50,262 bases of DNA from JAFGCL01 sp964423835 (GTDB lineage: Bacteria > Chloroflexota > Dehalococcoidia > UBA2247 > RBG-13-53-26). Below, piece by piece: positions 14,929-23,018 of the stretch. Location: positions 1-50,262 of the forward strand of contig CAYRGJ010000024.1 of NCBI GenBank assembly GCA_964423835.1. The letters are read 5' to 3'. How positions within the stretch are numbered: the first letter of the stretch is position 1; the number at the start of each line of letters is the position of its first letter. Both the position numbers and the translations under genes were made by a program. The notes under the pieces were generated by a model, which was not told where the DNA came from, did no database searches, and saw only the letters and a program-made list of their open reading frames with translations.

Positions 14929-15656
14929 ATGGNNNNNNNNNNTTCTATCGTGGACATTCCGCGAATCTTCAACATCACCGAGAGCGCTCACCGCATACAT
15001 AACCCGTTCACCCCCCAGAAGCTGGCCACCCTCGGCGCGGCGCTGCGCCTGGAAAGGGGGACCCGGGTCCTCGACCTGGGCAGCGGTTCAGGGGAGATGC
15101 TGTGCACCTGGGCCCGGGATTACGGAATCACCGGCACCGGCGTCGACCTGAGCCAGCTGTACACGGAGCAGGCGAGACTCCGCGCTGAAGAGCTCGGCGT
15201 CGCCGGCCAGGTCAGGTTCATCCACGGCGATGCCGCCGGCTATGTCTCCGAAGAGAAGGCCGGCGTGGCAGCCTGCGTTGGCGCCACCTGGATCGGCGGT
15301 GGTGTCGCCGGCACTATCGACCTCCTGGCGCAGAGCCTCCTTCCCGGCGGGATCATCCTTATCGGCGAGCCCTACTGGCGGCAGTTGCCGCCGACGGAGG
15401 ATGTGGCCAGGGGTTGTGAGGCCAGCTCAATCTCCGACTTTCTCCTGCTTCCAGAGCTTCTGGCGTCTTTCGGCCGCCTTGGCTACGATGTCGTTGAAAT
15501 GGTCCTGGCTGACCAGGACGGCTGGGACAGGTACGAGGCGGCCAAGTGGCTGACCATGCGCCGGTGGCTTGAAGCCAATCCCGGTGATGAGATGGCAGAA
15601 GAGGTTCGGGCCAGACTGACCTCGGAGCCCCGGCGCCACGCCGCCTACACGCGGGA
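14929..15656 (+). CDS. Class I SAM-dependent methyltransferase, incomplete at both ends
   Basis: The coding frame lies between two 10-N gaps, so neither the start nor the end can be fixed. An ATG at 14929 is adjacent to the first gap, and the frame from 14943 begins 'SIVDIPRIFNITESAHRIHNPF'. Motif I of the Rossmann methyltransferases is clear ('TRVLDLGSGSGEMLCTWA'), with motif post-I 'GVDLS' and motif III 'SLLPGGIILIGEPYW'. The protein breaks off after 'RRHAAYTR' at the second gap, shortly before the expected end. It resembles UbiE/arsenite-methyltransferase-like small-molecule methyltransferases; the substrate is unknown. Confidence 0.75.
14933..14942. other. Assembly gap (10 N)
   Basis: Ten N bases, a placeholder of conventional length; the true distance and even adjacency are unknown. 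Confidence 0.99.
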
Positions 15657-15666
15657 NNNNNNNNNN
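15657..15666. other. Assembly gap (10 N)
   Basis: A second placeholder gap. Together with 14933-14942 it isolates a fragment of about 714 bases carrying one partial methyltransferase. Confidence 0.99.
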
Positions 15667-15684
15667 CGCTGATGCCGCGGTGAT

Positions 15685-16473
15685 GTGCTGATGAGATCCA
15701 CTCAGGACATAAGGCTCTACCGGGACCTGGCGGACTGGTATCCTCTGTTGACGCCGGTGGGCGACTATGCGGAGGAGGCCGCCTTTTACCGGCGTTTGTT
15801 CCAGGCCCACTGCAGGCGGGCCCCCCGGACCCTGCTCGATCTTGGCTGCGGCGGCGGCCACAATGCCGCCCACTTGAAGGCCACTTTGGCCTGCACCCTT
15901 GTCGACCTGGAGCCGGCCATGCTGGCGCTGAGCGGCCGATTGAATCCGGAGTGCGAGCACGTCCAGGGGGACATGCGCTCCATCCGGCTGGGCCGCATCT
16001 TTGACTGCGTCCTGGTGCACGACGCCATCAGCTACATGACCTCGCGCACCGATCTGGCCAGCGCCATAGCCACGGCCTTCGAGCACACCGGCCCCGGCGG
16101 GGTGGCCATGTTCCAGCCGGATTTCGTCTCGGAGACCTTCCAGCCGGGCACCGAGACCGGCGGCAGCGACGATGCCAGCGGGCGCGGCCTGCGCTATCTC
16201 GAATGGCGGTGGGTCCCTGACGGCAGAGCCGACGCATACGTGACCGATATGGCGTACCTCTTGAAAGACCCGGACGGAGCCGCCCGTGTCATCCACGACC
16301 GCCACCTCATGGGCCTGTTTTCCAGATCCGTGTGGCTGGAGCTGATCGCGGCCGCCGGCTTCGAGCCTCTGGCGGTCCCCTTCGACCACAGCTCGTACAG
16401 CGACACCGGACACGAGGTGTTCCTCGGTTTGCGGCCTGTCGCCGGTGCAGAGGCAACCTCGCAGCCGTCATAG
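15685..16473 (+). CDS. Class I SAM-dependent methyltransferase
   Basis: 262 residues from GTG 15685, or 260 from ATG 15691; neither has a convincing ribosome-binding site and the upstream side is a gap. Motif I 'TLLDLGCGGGHNAAHL' begins near residue 50, 'CTLVDLEPAML' is the acidic post-I strand, and 'FDCVLVHDAISYM' with 'TGPGGVAMFQPDF' are motifs II and III. The layout fits the Methyltransf_11/25 small-molecule group. The C-terminal beta region ('YLEWRWVPDGRADAYVTDMAYLL') probably shapes the substrate site. It converges on and overlaps by six bases the dienoyl-CoA-reductase-like gene. It is not clearly related to the preceding methyltransferase. Confidence 0.8.
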   Translation: MLMRSTQDIRLYRDLADWYPLLTPVGDYAEEAAFYRRLFQAHCRRAPRTLLDLGCGGGHNAAHLKATLACTLVDLEPAMLALSGRLNPECEHVQGDMRSIRLGRIFDCVLVHDAISYMTSRTDLASAIATAFEHTGPGGVAMFQPDFVSETFQPGTETGGSDDASGRGLRYLEWRWVPDGRADAYVTDMAYLLKDPDGAARVIHDRHLMGLFSRSVWLELIAAAGFEPLAVPFDHSSYSDTGHEVFLGLRPVAGAEATSQPS

Positions 16474-18384
16474 CCGGCCCGACCTTGCTCCTTCGTGAAT
16501 GGCGTCCTTAATCCCGCGGGCCTCCAGGCAATCTCCTATCCGGTCAAGGCGGGGGACCTTGCCCTCCAGCGCCTGGAACAGATCCGCACGCGGCGTGAAC
16601 CCCGCTGCCAGCACTATGGTGTCAGCAGGGATTATCTCTGTGCGTCCCTCCTGGTCAATGATTGTCAGTCCTTGCTCTGTCACAGCCTTGTACTTCACGC
16701 CCGGTCGCAGTGAGACGCCCGTCCTCGCCAGCGTCCTGAGGAGTGCCTGTCTAAGCGGCTCTGACAGCCCGGTCGCCATCTCCAATCCTCGTCGAGTCAC
16801 AACGACCTGTCTGCCTTTCATGGCCAGTATCTCGGCGGTTTCGCAGCCGACAAGCGCGCCACCGAGGACAACGACCGCCTGTCCAACCTCGGCCGTTCCC
16901 GCCAGAACATCGACGGCTTTGACCGCATTGGCCTTCTCCAGTCCCGGGATGTCCGGCACCACCGGCTCTGCCCCGACTGCCAGGATGACCGCATCGGGCT
17001 TCAGCGACAGGATGAGATCCGCAGTGGCCCGGGTGGACAGGCGGACATCAGCGACCAGCGCTGTTACCTGTCGGACGAGGTAACGCATGAGGTCTCCCAC
17101 GTACTGCTTGCGCGGCCCCATGGCCGCCAGCGTGAGCAGTCCGCCCAGGCTGGGGGACTGCTCGAACAGTGTCACCCGATGGCCGCGCAGAGCAGCAGCT
17201 CTGGCCGCCTCCATGCCACCTGGCCCCCCTCCCACGACCACGATGCGAAGTGGAGTATCGGCCGGTCTGATTTCCGATTCCCGCTCGTGCCCCATGGCAG
17301 CGTTAGCTGTGCAACGAATGCTTTCTGTCTGCCGCCAGCGCCCTTTCCCAAGGTGGTATTCCGGTGGCTGGCACTCCCAGCATCCAATGCAGGGGCGGAT
17401 GTCCCCGGGCTTCCCGGCAGATACCTTGTTGACGTACTCCGCGTCGACAATGAGACCACGGCCGATCAGGGCAATGTCGATCTTGTTATCGAGGATGGCC
17501 TGCTCGGCCACCTCAGGCGTCATCCTTCCCCCGACGGCCATTATGGGGATGCTGACCACCTTCTTGATCTCCCCGGCCAGGTGCATATTGTCGCCCGGTG
17601 TGCGCCCTGGTGCATCTGCCCCCCATGCGGAGACATCGATGGCATCAGCCCCGGCTTCCTGGGCCAATCGCGCCATCTGCCGGGCATCCTCCAGCGTGAG
17701 CCCCCCCTGGATTCCCTTCTCTCTGGCATTCATTCGAGTCCAGACGGCGAAGTCCGGCCCCACCGTAACCCTGATCGCCCGCAGGATTTCGACCAGGAAA
17801 CGAGCGCGGTTGGGGGCATCTCCGCCGTACTCGTCCGTCCGTTTGTTTATCTCCGGCGTCAGGAACTCCGCAATCAGGTACCGATGCGCACCATGGAGCT
17901 CAATCGAGTCAAAGCCGGCCCGCTGGGCCCTGCCTGCCGCTGCGGCATAGCGAGCGACGATCGCGGCGATCTCGGTCTTGGTCAACGCCCGGGCCGTCCC
18001 CGTCCGATGAGGGACTGCTGATGGCCCGACCTTCTCGCCGTCGATCCTGGACTCTTGCCCGCAATGGTTCAACTGGATACAGGCGCTCGCGCCATGCCTC
18101 TTTATCGCTTTGGCTAGTTCTGCCAATCCGGGTATGAACTTGTCATCGTCCACGGCCATCACCGAGTCGGAGTTCCGGCCGTTCTCCCAATCGACCATGA
18201 CGTTCTCCACGATGATCAACCCAGTGCCGCCCGCGGCCCGGGCCTCGTAGTAGTCTATGATCCGCTGGGACACAAACCCGTTCATGCCCACGCACAGACC
18301 CGTGCCCATGGCGGCCATGCCGAAACGGTTCCTAACCTCCATCTTGTTGATTCGAATTGGCTCGAACACCTTCTTCAAGACCAT
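16468..18384 (-). CDS. FMN/Fe-S/FAD oxidoreductase of the 2,4-dienoyl-CoA reductase (old yellow enzyme) family
   Basis: 638 residues in two parts. Residues 1-330 form an FMN-binding TIM barrel of the old yellow enzyme family; 'HGAHRYLIAEFL' places Tyr169 at the proton-donor position of FadH-type reductases. A [4Fe-4S] site follows with Cys332, Cys335, Cys338 and Cys358. The spacing is C-x2-C-x2-C-x19-C rather than the usual C-x2-C-x3-C-x11-C. Residues 380 on carry an FAD/NAD(P) module ('VVVGGGPGGMEAARAA', 'VVVLGGALVGCETAEILA'). Family members reduce dienoyl- or enoyl-type C=C bonds, or demethylate amines. It is third in a minus-strand set after an SDR and a crotonase, which favours a CoA-thioester substrate. 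The ATG has GGAGG upstream. Confidence 0.88.
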   Translation of the reverse strand: MVLKKVFEPIRINKMEVRNRFGMAAMGTGLCVGMNGFVSQRIIDYYEARAAGGTGLIIVENVMVDWENGRNSDSVMAVDDDKFIPGLAELAKAIKRHGASACIQLNHCGQESRIDGEKVGPSAVPHRTGTARALTKTEIAAIVARYAAAAGRAQRAGFDSIELHGAHRYLIAEFLTPEINKRTDEYGGDAPNRARFLVEILRAIRVTVGPDFAVWTRMNAREKGIQGGLTLEDARQMARLAQEAGADAIDVSAWGADAPGRTPGDNMHLAGEIKKVVSIPIMAVGGRMTPEVAEQAILDNKIDIALIGRGLIVDAEYVNKVSAGKPGDIRPCIGCWECQPPEYHLGKGRWRQTESIRCTANAAMGHERESEIRPADTPLRIVVVGGGPGGMEAARAAALRGHRVTLFEQSPSLGGLLTLAAMGPRKQYVGDLMRYLVRQVTALVADVRLSTRATADLILSLKPDAVILAVGAEPVVPDIPGLEKANAVKAVDVLAGTAEVGQAVVVLGGALVGCETAEILAMKGRQVVVTRRGLEMATGLSEPLRQALLRTLARTGVSLRPGVKYKAVTEQGLTIIDQEGRTEIIPADTIVLAAGFTPRADLFQALEGKVPRLDRIGDCLEARGIKDAIHEGARSGRL

Positions 18385-18405
18385 TCCTGCCTCCCTATTC
18401 GCCCA

Positions 18406-19185
18406 TTAGGTGTCTTGCCCTGCCTTTCTCTTCTCGGTGAAGGCGGCCATGCCGTCGGCTGAGGCGGCAATTGGCTCGCTGGTCACAGCCAGCTTCTCCA
18501 TCATTATGCCCGTGAGCAGATCTGCCCGACCGCCAAAGTCAACCAGTTCCTTTATCAGCCTCGTCGCCTCTTGATCCCTGCTGGCGAACTTTGCGGCAAA
18601 AGCGGCGACTTCCTGGTCAAACTGCTCTGCAGGCACTGCCTTGTTCACTAGATTCAGCCTCTCAGCCTCGCGGCCGGTCACCCAGTCTCCACTGAAGAGG
18701 AGCTCCTTGGCCTTCCTGGCTCCTATCAGGCGCGGCAGCCGTTGTGTCGCGGATCCGCCTGGCACCAGGTTGTAGTTCATGTGGCGGTCGCCGAGACGGG
18801 CGTCCTCAGTGGCTATGGCCAGGTCACAAGCCATGACAAGCTCCAGACTGCCGGCGAAAGCCATCCCGTGAACAGCAGCTATGACTATCTTTGGGCAGCG
18901 CTCAACTACGAAAAGGGTGCGATGCCAACTCTCGACAAGATTCCGGCCTCCGTGTGGAGCGGCGGTAATCTCGCGGACTTCCTTGAGATCGGCACCTGCC
19001 CCGAAACATCTGCCCGCTCCGCGAATGACCACCACATTGACTGACCCATCTTGCCCGATGGCCTCAAACGCATCTCGAATCTCGCTCTGCATTTCCTGGC
19101 TCAGGGCGTTGAGCGCCTGGGGCCGGTTAAGGGTAATCCAGGCTACCTTGTCCATCTTCTCGACTACGATATTGCGGAAGGCCAT
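18406..19185 (-). CDS. Enoyl-CoA hydratase/isomerase family protein (crotonase fold)
   Basis: 259 residues, standard crotonase length. The oxyanion-hole segments are 'RCFGAGADLKEV' (59-70) and 'GMAFAGSLELVMACD' (107-121). Glu115 matches the first catalytic Glu of enoyl-CoA hydratase (rat Glu144). The second Glu (rat Glu164) aligns with His135 in 'LGDRHMNYNLVPGG', so classical syn-hydration may be altered; isomerase, hydrolase or lyase chemistry is possible. It is cytosolic. Good AAGGAGG site. It sits between the SDR and the reductase of the leftward set, with spacings of 54 and 21 bases, and so probably belongs to the same acyl-CoA pathway. Confidence 0.85.
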   Translation of the reverse strand: MAFRNIVVEKMDKVAWITLNRPQALNALSQEMQSEIRDAFEAIGQDGSVNVVVIRGAGRCFGAGADLKEVREITAAPHGGRNLVESWHRTLFVVERCPKIVIAAVHGMAFAGSLELVMACDLAIATEDARLGDRHMNYNLVPGGSATQRLPRLIGARKAKELLFSGDWVTGREAERLNLVNKAVPAEQFDQEVAAFAAKFASRDQEATRLIKELVDFGGRADLLTGIMMEKLAVTSEPIAASADGMAAFTEKRKAGQDT

Positions 19186-19239
19186 GTGATGCCTCCTTCG
19201 ACAGAATCATTAGGCGTATTCCGTTCCATGAAGCGGGTC

Positions 19240-20058
19240 TTATCGTTTCTTCAAGTTCGAAGGCCCTTGCTTCGCATGCTCAGTCAACCAAGGAGTGAGC
19301 CGCGCAGAGAATTCAGCGCCCCCATCTACTTCGATGGTCTTACCCGTCACGAAATCGGACGCAGGCGAGGCTAGATACAGTACTGCCAGAGCTACGTCCT
19401 CAGCCGAGCCCACTCGCCGTCTTGGCATCTCGGCTATTATCTGGTCCTTGACGCCCTCCAGCCCTTTGGCAGTCTCTTCTGTCCAGATCGGGCCGGGTGC
19501 CACGGCATTCACTCGTATGTGCGGCGCCAATTCCCAGGCCAGTGTTCTGGTCAGTGAGTTGACGCCGGCCTTGGCCGCGGCGTACGCAACCTGGCCAGGG
19601 CTGGGCAGCTGGCCCTGGCGACTGGATATGTTCACGATTGTCCCAGACTCTTGGCGAAGCATCTGTTTGGCCACAGCCCTGCTGCAAAAGAAAGCCGCTG
19701 TCAGATTCAACCGGATTATGTCCTCCCAGCGTTTGTCACTGTGGTCCAGGGCTCGACAGTAGCTGCCGCGGCCCGCGTTGTTCACCAGGATGTCTATGTG
19801 GTCAAACTCCTTGATGGCCTCACTAACCACCTTCTCAACCTGGCGGCTGTCGGTAACGTCGCAGAGCATGACCAATGCACGGCGCCCTGCGCCCCGGACT
19901 TGTGATGCCGTGGTTTCAGCGTCAGGCAGAATGATATCAACACAGACAACATCGGCACCTGCCTCCGCCAGACAGAGTGCTATGCATCTGCCTATCCCTC
20001 TGGCAGCCCCGGTCACCATGGCCACCTTGCCACTGAGCGAGAACCTGTCAGCAATCAT
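19240..20058 (-). CDS. Short-chain dehydrogenase/reductase
   Basis: 272 residues, classical SDR. 'TGAARGIG' (residues 17-24) binds NAD(P), 'DILVNNAG' near 92-99 stabilises the fold, Ser in 'IVNISSRQG' and 'YAAAK' supply the Ser-Tyr-Lys triad, and 'VDGGAEF' closes the domain. An Asp after the second strand ('VCVDI') favours NAD over NADP. It is first in the leftward set with a crotonase and a dienoyl-CoA-reductase-like enzyme, so a 3-hydroxyacyl-CoA (or cyclic hydroxyacyl) dehydrogenase role is plausible. The extra C-terminal 20 residues are basic. The start has GGAG nine bases upstream. It is divergent from the CoA-transferase operon. Confidence 0.85.
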   Translation of the reverse strand: MIADRFSLSGKVAMVTGAARGIGRCIALCLAEAGADVVCVDIILPDAETTASQVRGAGRRALVMLCDVTDSRQVEKVVSEAIKEFDHIDILVNNAGRGSYCRALDHSDKRWEDIIRLNLTAAFFCSRAVAKQMLRQESGTIVNISSRQGQLPSPGQVAYAAAKAGVNSLTRTLAWELAPHIRVNAVAPGPIWTEETAKGLEGVKDQIIAEMPRRRVGSAEDVALAVLYLASPASDFVTGKTIEVDGGAEFSARLTPWLTEHAKQGPSNLKKR

Positions 20059-20575
20059 CGCTGCTCACTCCTCTCTGGACTCTGCGGACGACTACCACGA
20101 ATTCCGATGATCCTGGAGTGGAATCTCATCCAACCTGTGCTCCAATACCCGGTCCCTCTCAGCGACCGATACCTTCTCTCTGCTTTCGCTGTACAGACCG
20201 CCCAACCTGGCGGAATTCAGCTTACACTCACGTTCACGCGCCTGCAACCGCAGAATCCATATCCGTCAACCCCTCCTTCAGCAACCATCGCCGGCGTCAT
20301 GCTGATAGTGTGCGCAGATGCGCAACATGTGCATTGACACCGCGCTTGACGCAGCCTGATGCACATCGGGAGCCCCCGGCACACATGCAAAACAGTGCGT
20401 ATAGGGGGGTAGCTATTGATCTTTCGCCAAAAGGACACTAGAATGGCGGCCAGAGAGGGGACGTAATCGTAACTCCGGACGGGAATTGGGATGGGCTGGT
20501 GACCGTCTCCACAGCGGAAACCGATCAGGGTTGGCAGGCCCGTTCGCCGCAGGGGGACAGGCAGGGAGGGCAGAA
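20059..20575. promoter_or_regulatory. Divergent control region of the CoA locus
   Basis: 517 bases between the leftward SDR set and the rightward CoA-transferase operon. No coding frame looks real. It contains an inverted repeat ATGTGCA (20327-20333) / TGCACAT (20360-20366), the palindromic double TGCGCA-GA-TGCGCA (20311-20324) and a good rightward promoter (20416-20444). It is a candidate target for the Lrp-type regulator at 28137. Confidence 0.5.
20416..20444 (+). promoter_or_regulatory. Sigma-70-type promoter of the CoA-transferase operon
   Basis: -35 TTGATC (20416-20421), a 17-base spacer and -10 TAGAAT (20439-20444). The first gene starts at 20576, leaving a leader of about 125 bases. 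Confidence 0.7.
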
Positions 20576-21793
20576 ATGGCAATGGTGCTGGACGGAATCA
20601 GGGTACTGGACTGGACTGTGTATCAGCAAGGTCCGGTGGCAGCCATGCTGCTGGGCGACATGGGCGCCGATGTGATCAAGATCGAGCAACGCCTCATGGG
20701 GGACCCGGCGCGAGGCATGATGAGAGTCTCCGGGGCCATGGTTGGCGGAAAGGACGTGCTCAGAAACCCGTACTTTGAGGCAGGCAACCGGAACAAGAGG
20801 AGTCTGGCCCTGGATCTGGGCAAACCTGAGAGCCGAGAGATCATGCACAGGCTGGTGGCCAAATCTGACGTCTTCCTCCACAACTTCCGCATGGGAGTGG
20901 CGGAGAGGATGGGCATGGATTATGAGACGCTGGCGAAGTACAATCCCCGCCTCATATACGCCCATGCCACGGGCTGGGGGCCCAGGGGGCCGGACAGAGA
21001 CGATCCGTCAGCTGATTACACGGGCATGGCCAGATCGGGCTTCATGGCTCTAGCGGGAGAGCCGGGCATGGACCCGGTCCCGCTCCAGGGAGGTATTGCG
21101 GACCAGTCGGGGGCTGTGATGACGGCTCTGGGGGTCCTGGCCGCTCTTCTGGTGAGGGAGAGGACGGGAGCGGGCCAGAAGGTGGACTCCTCGCTGCTGG
21201 GAGCTATGACCTTCCTGGAGGGGCACACCATGGTCTTCTGTACTATGGCCAACATGTGTGGAATTCGCATTGCGCGCAGGACCGCCGGGAATCCGCTGTG
21301 GAACCACTACAAATGCGGGGATGGGAGGTGGATCGCCCTGTCCCATCTATCGCCCGACAAGTTCTGGCCGGATGTGTGCAGAGCCATGGGGCTGGAGGCG
21401 CTGGAGAAGGACCCGAGGTTTGACTCCATGGACAACCGGACCAAGAACTGCCAGGAGCTCATCGCTATTCTGGACAAGACGTTTGCCAGCAAGACGCGAG
21501 ACGAGTGGGTCACGGTTTTCAGGGCGAGCGGACTGATCTTCGCCCCCATCAACTCCATCCTGGAGGTGACTCAAGACCCCCAGGTGCTGGCGAATGACTA
21601 CCTGACTGATTTCGATCATCCCGTCCTGGGCAGAGTCAGGACCGTAGGCTTTCCGGTGACCATGAGCCAGACGCCCTTTTCGATCAGAAGGGAGGCTCCG
21701 GAGTTCGGTCAGCACACTGAGGAAATCCTCATGGACGTTGCTGGATATACCTGGGATGACATAGCCCGGTTCCAGGATCGGCAAGTGATCTGA
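20576..21793 (+). CDS. CaiB/BaiF (class III) CoA-transferase
   Basis: 405 residues from ATG 20576 (GGGAGGG upstream); an open extension to 20486 is not conserved. N-terminal 'LDGIRVLDW...GPVAAMLLGDMGADVIKIE' and 'NRNKRSLALDL' are family signatures. Asp147 in 'SADYTGMARSG' matches the Asp that forms the acyl-anhydride intermediate. Class III enzymes move CoA between carboxylic acids; HadA and FldA of this family activate (R)-2-hydroxyacids for the dehydratase that follows. Here two dehydratase subunits are encoded directly downstream, so the same role is the leading hypothesis. Formyl-CoA, carnitine or succinyl-benzylsuccinate-type specificity cannot be excluded by motif. It is first gene of a rightward operon reaching about 30.8 kb. 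Confidence 0.9.
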   Translation: MAMVLDGIRVLDWTVYQQGPVAAMLLGDMGADVIKIEQRLMGDPARGMMRVSGAMVGGKDVLRNPYFEAGNRNKRSLALDLGKPESREIMHRLVAKSDVFLHNFRMGVAERMGMDYETLAKYNPRLIYAHATGWGPRGPDRDDPSADYTGMARSGFMALAGEPGMDPVPLQGGIADQSGAVMTALGVLAALLVRERTGAGQKVDSSLLGAMTFLEGHTMVFCTMANMCGIRIARRTAGNPLWNHYKCGDGRWIALSHLSPDKFWPDVCRAMGLEALEKDPRFDSMDNRTKNCQELIAILDKTFASKTRDEWVTVFRASGLIFAPINSILEVTQDPQVLANDYLTDFDHPVLGRVRTVGFPVTMSQTPFSIRREAPEFGQHTEEILMDVAGYTWDDIARFQDRQVI

Positions 21794-21851
21794 TGCCGTT
21801 CTGCGAGCCCAACGAAGATCCAGGAACGCTAACCTGGACGGGAGGAGGCAA

Positions 21852-23018
21852 GTGGAAACCGGTATGGCCATGAGACGGCTGGACGAGATGTACCAGAACC
21901 GCAGCGCCAGGGCCAGGGAGCTGAAGAAGGAGGGCAGGACCATCCTGGGGTACCTCTGCTCCCTGACCCCGGTGGAGCTCATACACGCCGCTGGCCTTGT
22001 TCCATACAGGATGACCGGGTCGATGACAGATCCGATAACCGAGGTAGGCCGGTGCATGGAGGACAATGCCTGCTCCTTCACGCGGAGCGTCTTTGACCAG
22101 GCGCTGAAGCATACACACTCCGTTATCGATGGATATGTGATACCTCATGCTTGCGACAACATCGTCAAGTGCTATGAGATTTGGCCCGAATACGTCCCCC
22201 ACCAGTACGCCCATTTTGTGAATGTTCCGCACACGCTGTCTGGTGCATCGGTCAAGTTCTTCGAGGCTGAGTTGACCACGTTCCGGAAGAGCCTGGAGTC
22301 GTTTATCAAACGGCCGATCAGGGACAAGGACCTGGAAGACTCGGTGCGTGTGTACAACAGGCAGCGGGCTCTGGTGCGCCAGCTCTACGAGCTGCGCAAG
22401 TCCGATCCGCCGGCCATCTCGGGAACGGAGATGCTGAAGACGACGGTGACCATCACGGGCCTGCCGGCGGCGGAAGCCAACCACCTCCTGGAGCAGATCA
22501 TCGCCGAGGTCGAGGCCAGAACCACTGCCCGGCGGGCCCGAAAGGCTCCCAGGGTAATGGTGTACGGAACGGGGAACGACGAAGTCGCTTTCATCGAGAT
22601 AGTCGAAGGTTGTGGAGGCGACGTGGTCACCGATGATTTCTGCTTCGGAACGCGGACGTTCTGGTTCGAAGTGGATCTGACGGCCAATCCGCTGGAGGGC
22701 ATAGCCAGGTCATACCTGCAGAACATCAGATGCCCGCGGACTTTCAGGGAAAGCCCGGGGACACACGAGGGGGACCTGGAGAACCGCTTCGGGCACGTGT
22801 TCCGGTTCGCCAAAGACTTCCTGGCTGACGGGGTCATCTTATACACCATGAGGTACTGCGACACCCATGCCTTCACGGTTCCGGATCTGGAGGAGTACCT
22901 CGCCTCCAAGAATCTGCCTGTCCTGCGCCTGGAAGAGGAGTATCCACTCAGTGCCCGCGAGCGACTGCAGACCAGGGTCCAGGCATTTCTGGAGAGACTG
23001 GCAGCGGGGGAGGCGTGA
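21852..23018 (+). CDS. 2-hydroxyacyl-CoA dehydratase / benzoyl-CoA reductase-type subunit 1
   Basis: 388 residues from GTG 21852, just after GGGAGGAGG; ATG 21864 is further away. It has the HgdB/HadB/BcrC fold signature 'LTPVELIHAAGLVPYRM'. Cys74 ('ACSFTRS'), Cys101 ('HACDNIVKC') and Cys336 ('RYCDTHAF') match the three family cysteines that hold a [4Fe-4S] cluster. These enzymes remove water from (R)-2-hydroxyacyl-CoA, or reduce aromatic CoA thioesters, by a ketyl-radical mechanism after one low-potential electron is injected by an ATP-driven activator. It overlaps the second subunit. No activator gene is next to it. Dehydratase versus ring reductase cannot be settled from sequence, but the CoA-transferase upstream favours a dehydratase. 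Confidence 0.85.
   Translation: METGMAMRRLDEMYQNRSARARELKKEGRTILGYLCSLTPVELIHAAGLVPYRMTGSMTDPITEVGRCMEDNACSFTRSVFDQALKHTHSVIDGYVIPHACDNIVKCYEIWPEYVPHQYAHFVNVPHTLSGASVKFFEAELTTFRKSLESFIKRPIRDKDLEDSVRVYNRQRALVRQLYELRKSDPPAISGTEMLKTTVTITGLPAAEANHLLEQIIAEVEARTTARRARKAPRVMVYGTGNDEVAFIEIVEGCGGDVVTDDFCFGTRTFWFEVDLTANPLEGIARSYLQNIRCPRTFRESPGTHEGDLENRFGHVFRFAKDFLADGVILYTMRYCDTHAFTVPDLEEYLASKNLPVLRLEEEYPLSARERLQTRVQAFLERLAAGEA

Noticed and set aside
20107..20441. Two short plus-strand frames in the divergent control region
   Set aside because: Out-of-family composition, no ribosome-binding sites, and they cover the apparent operator and promoter.
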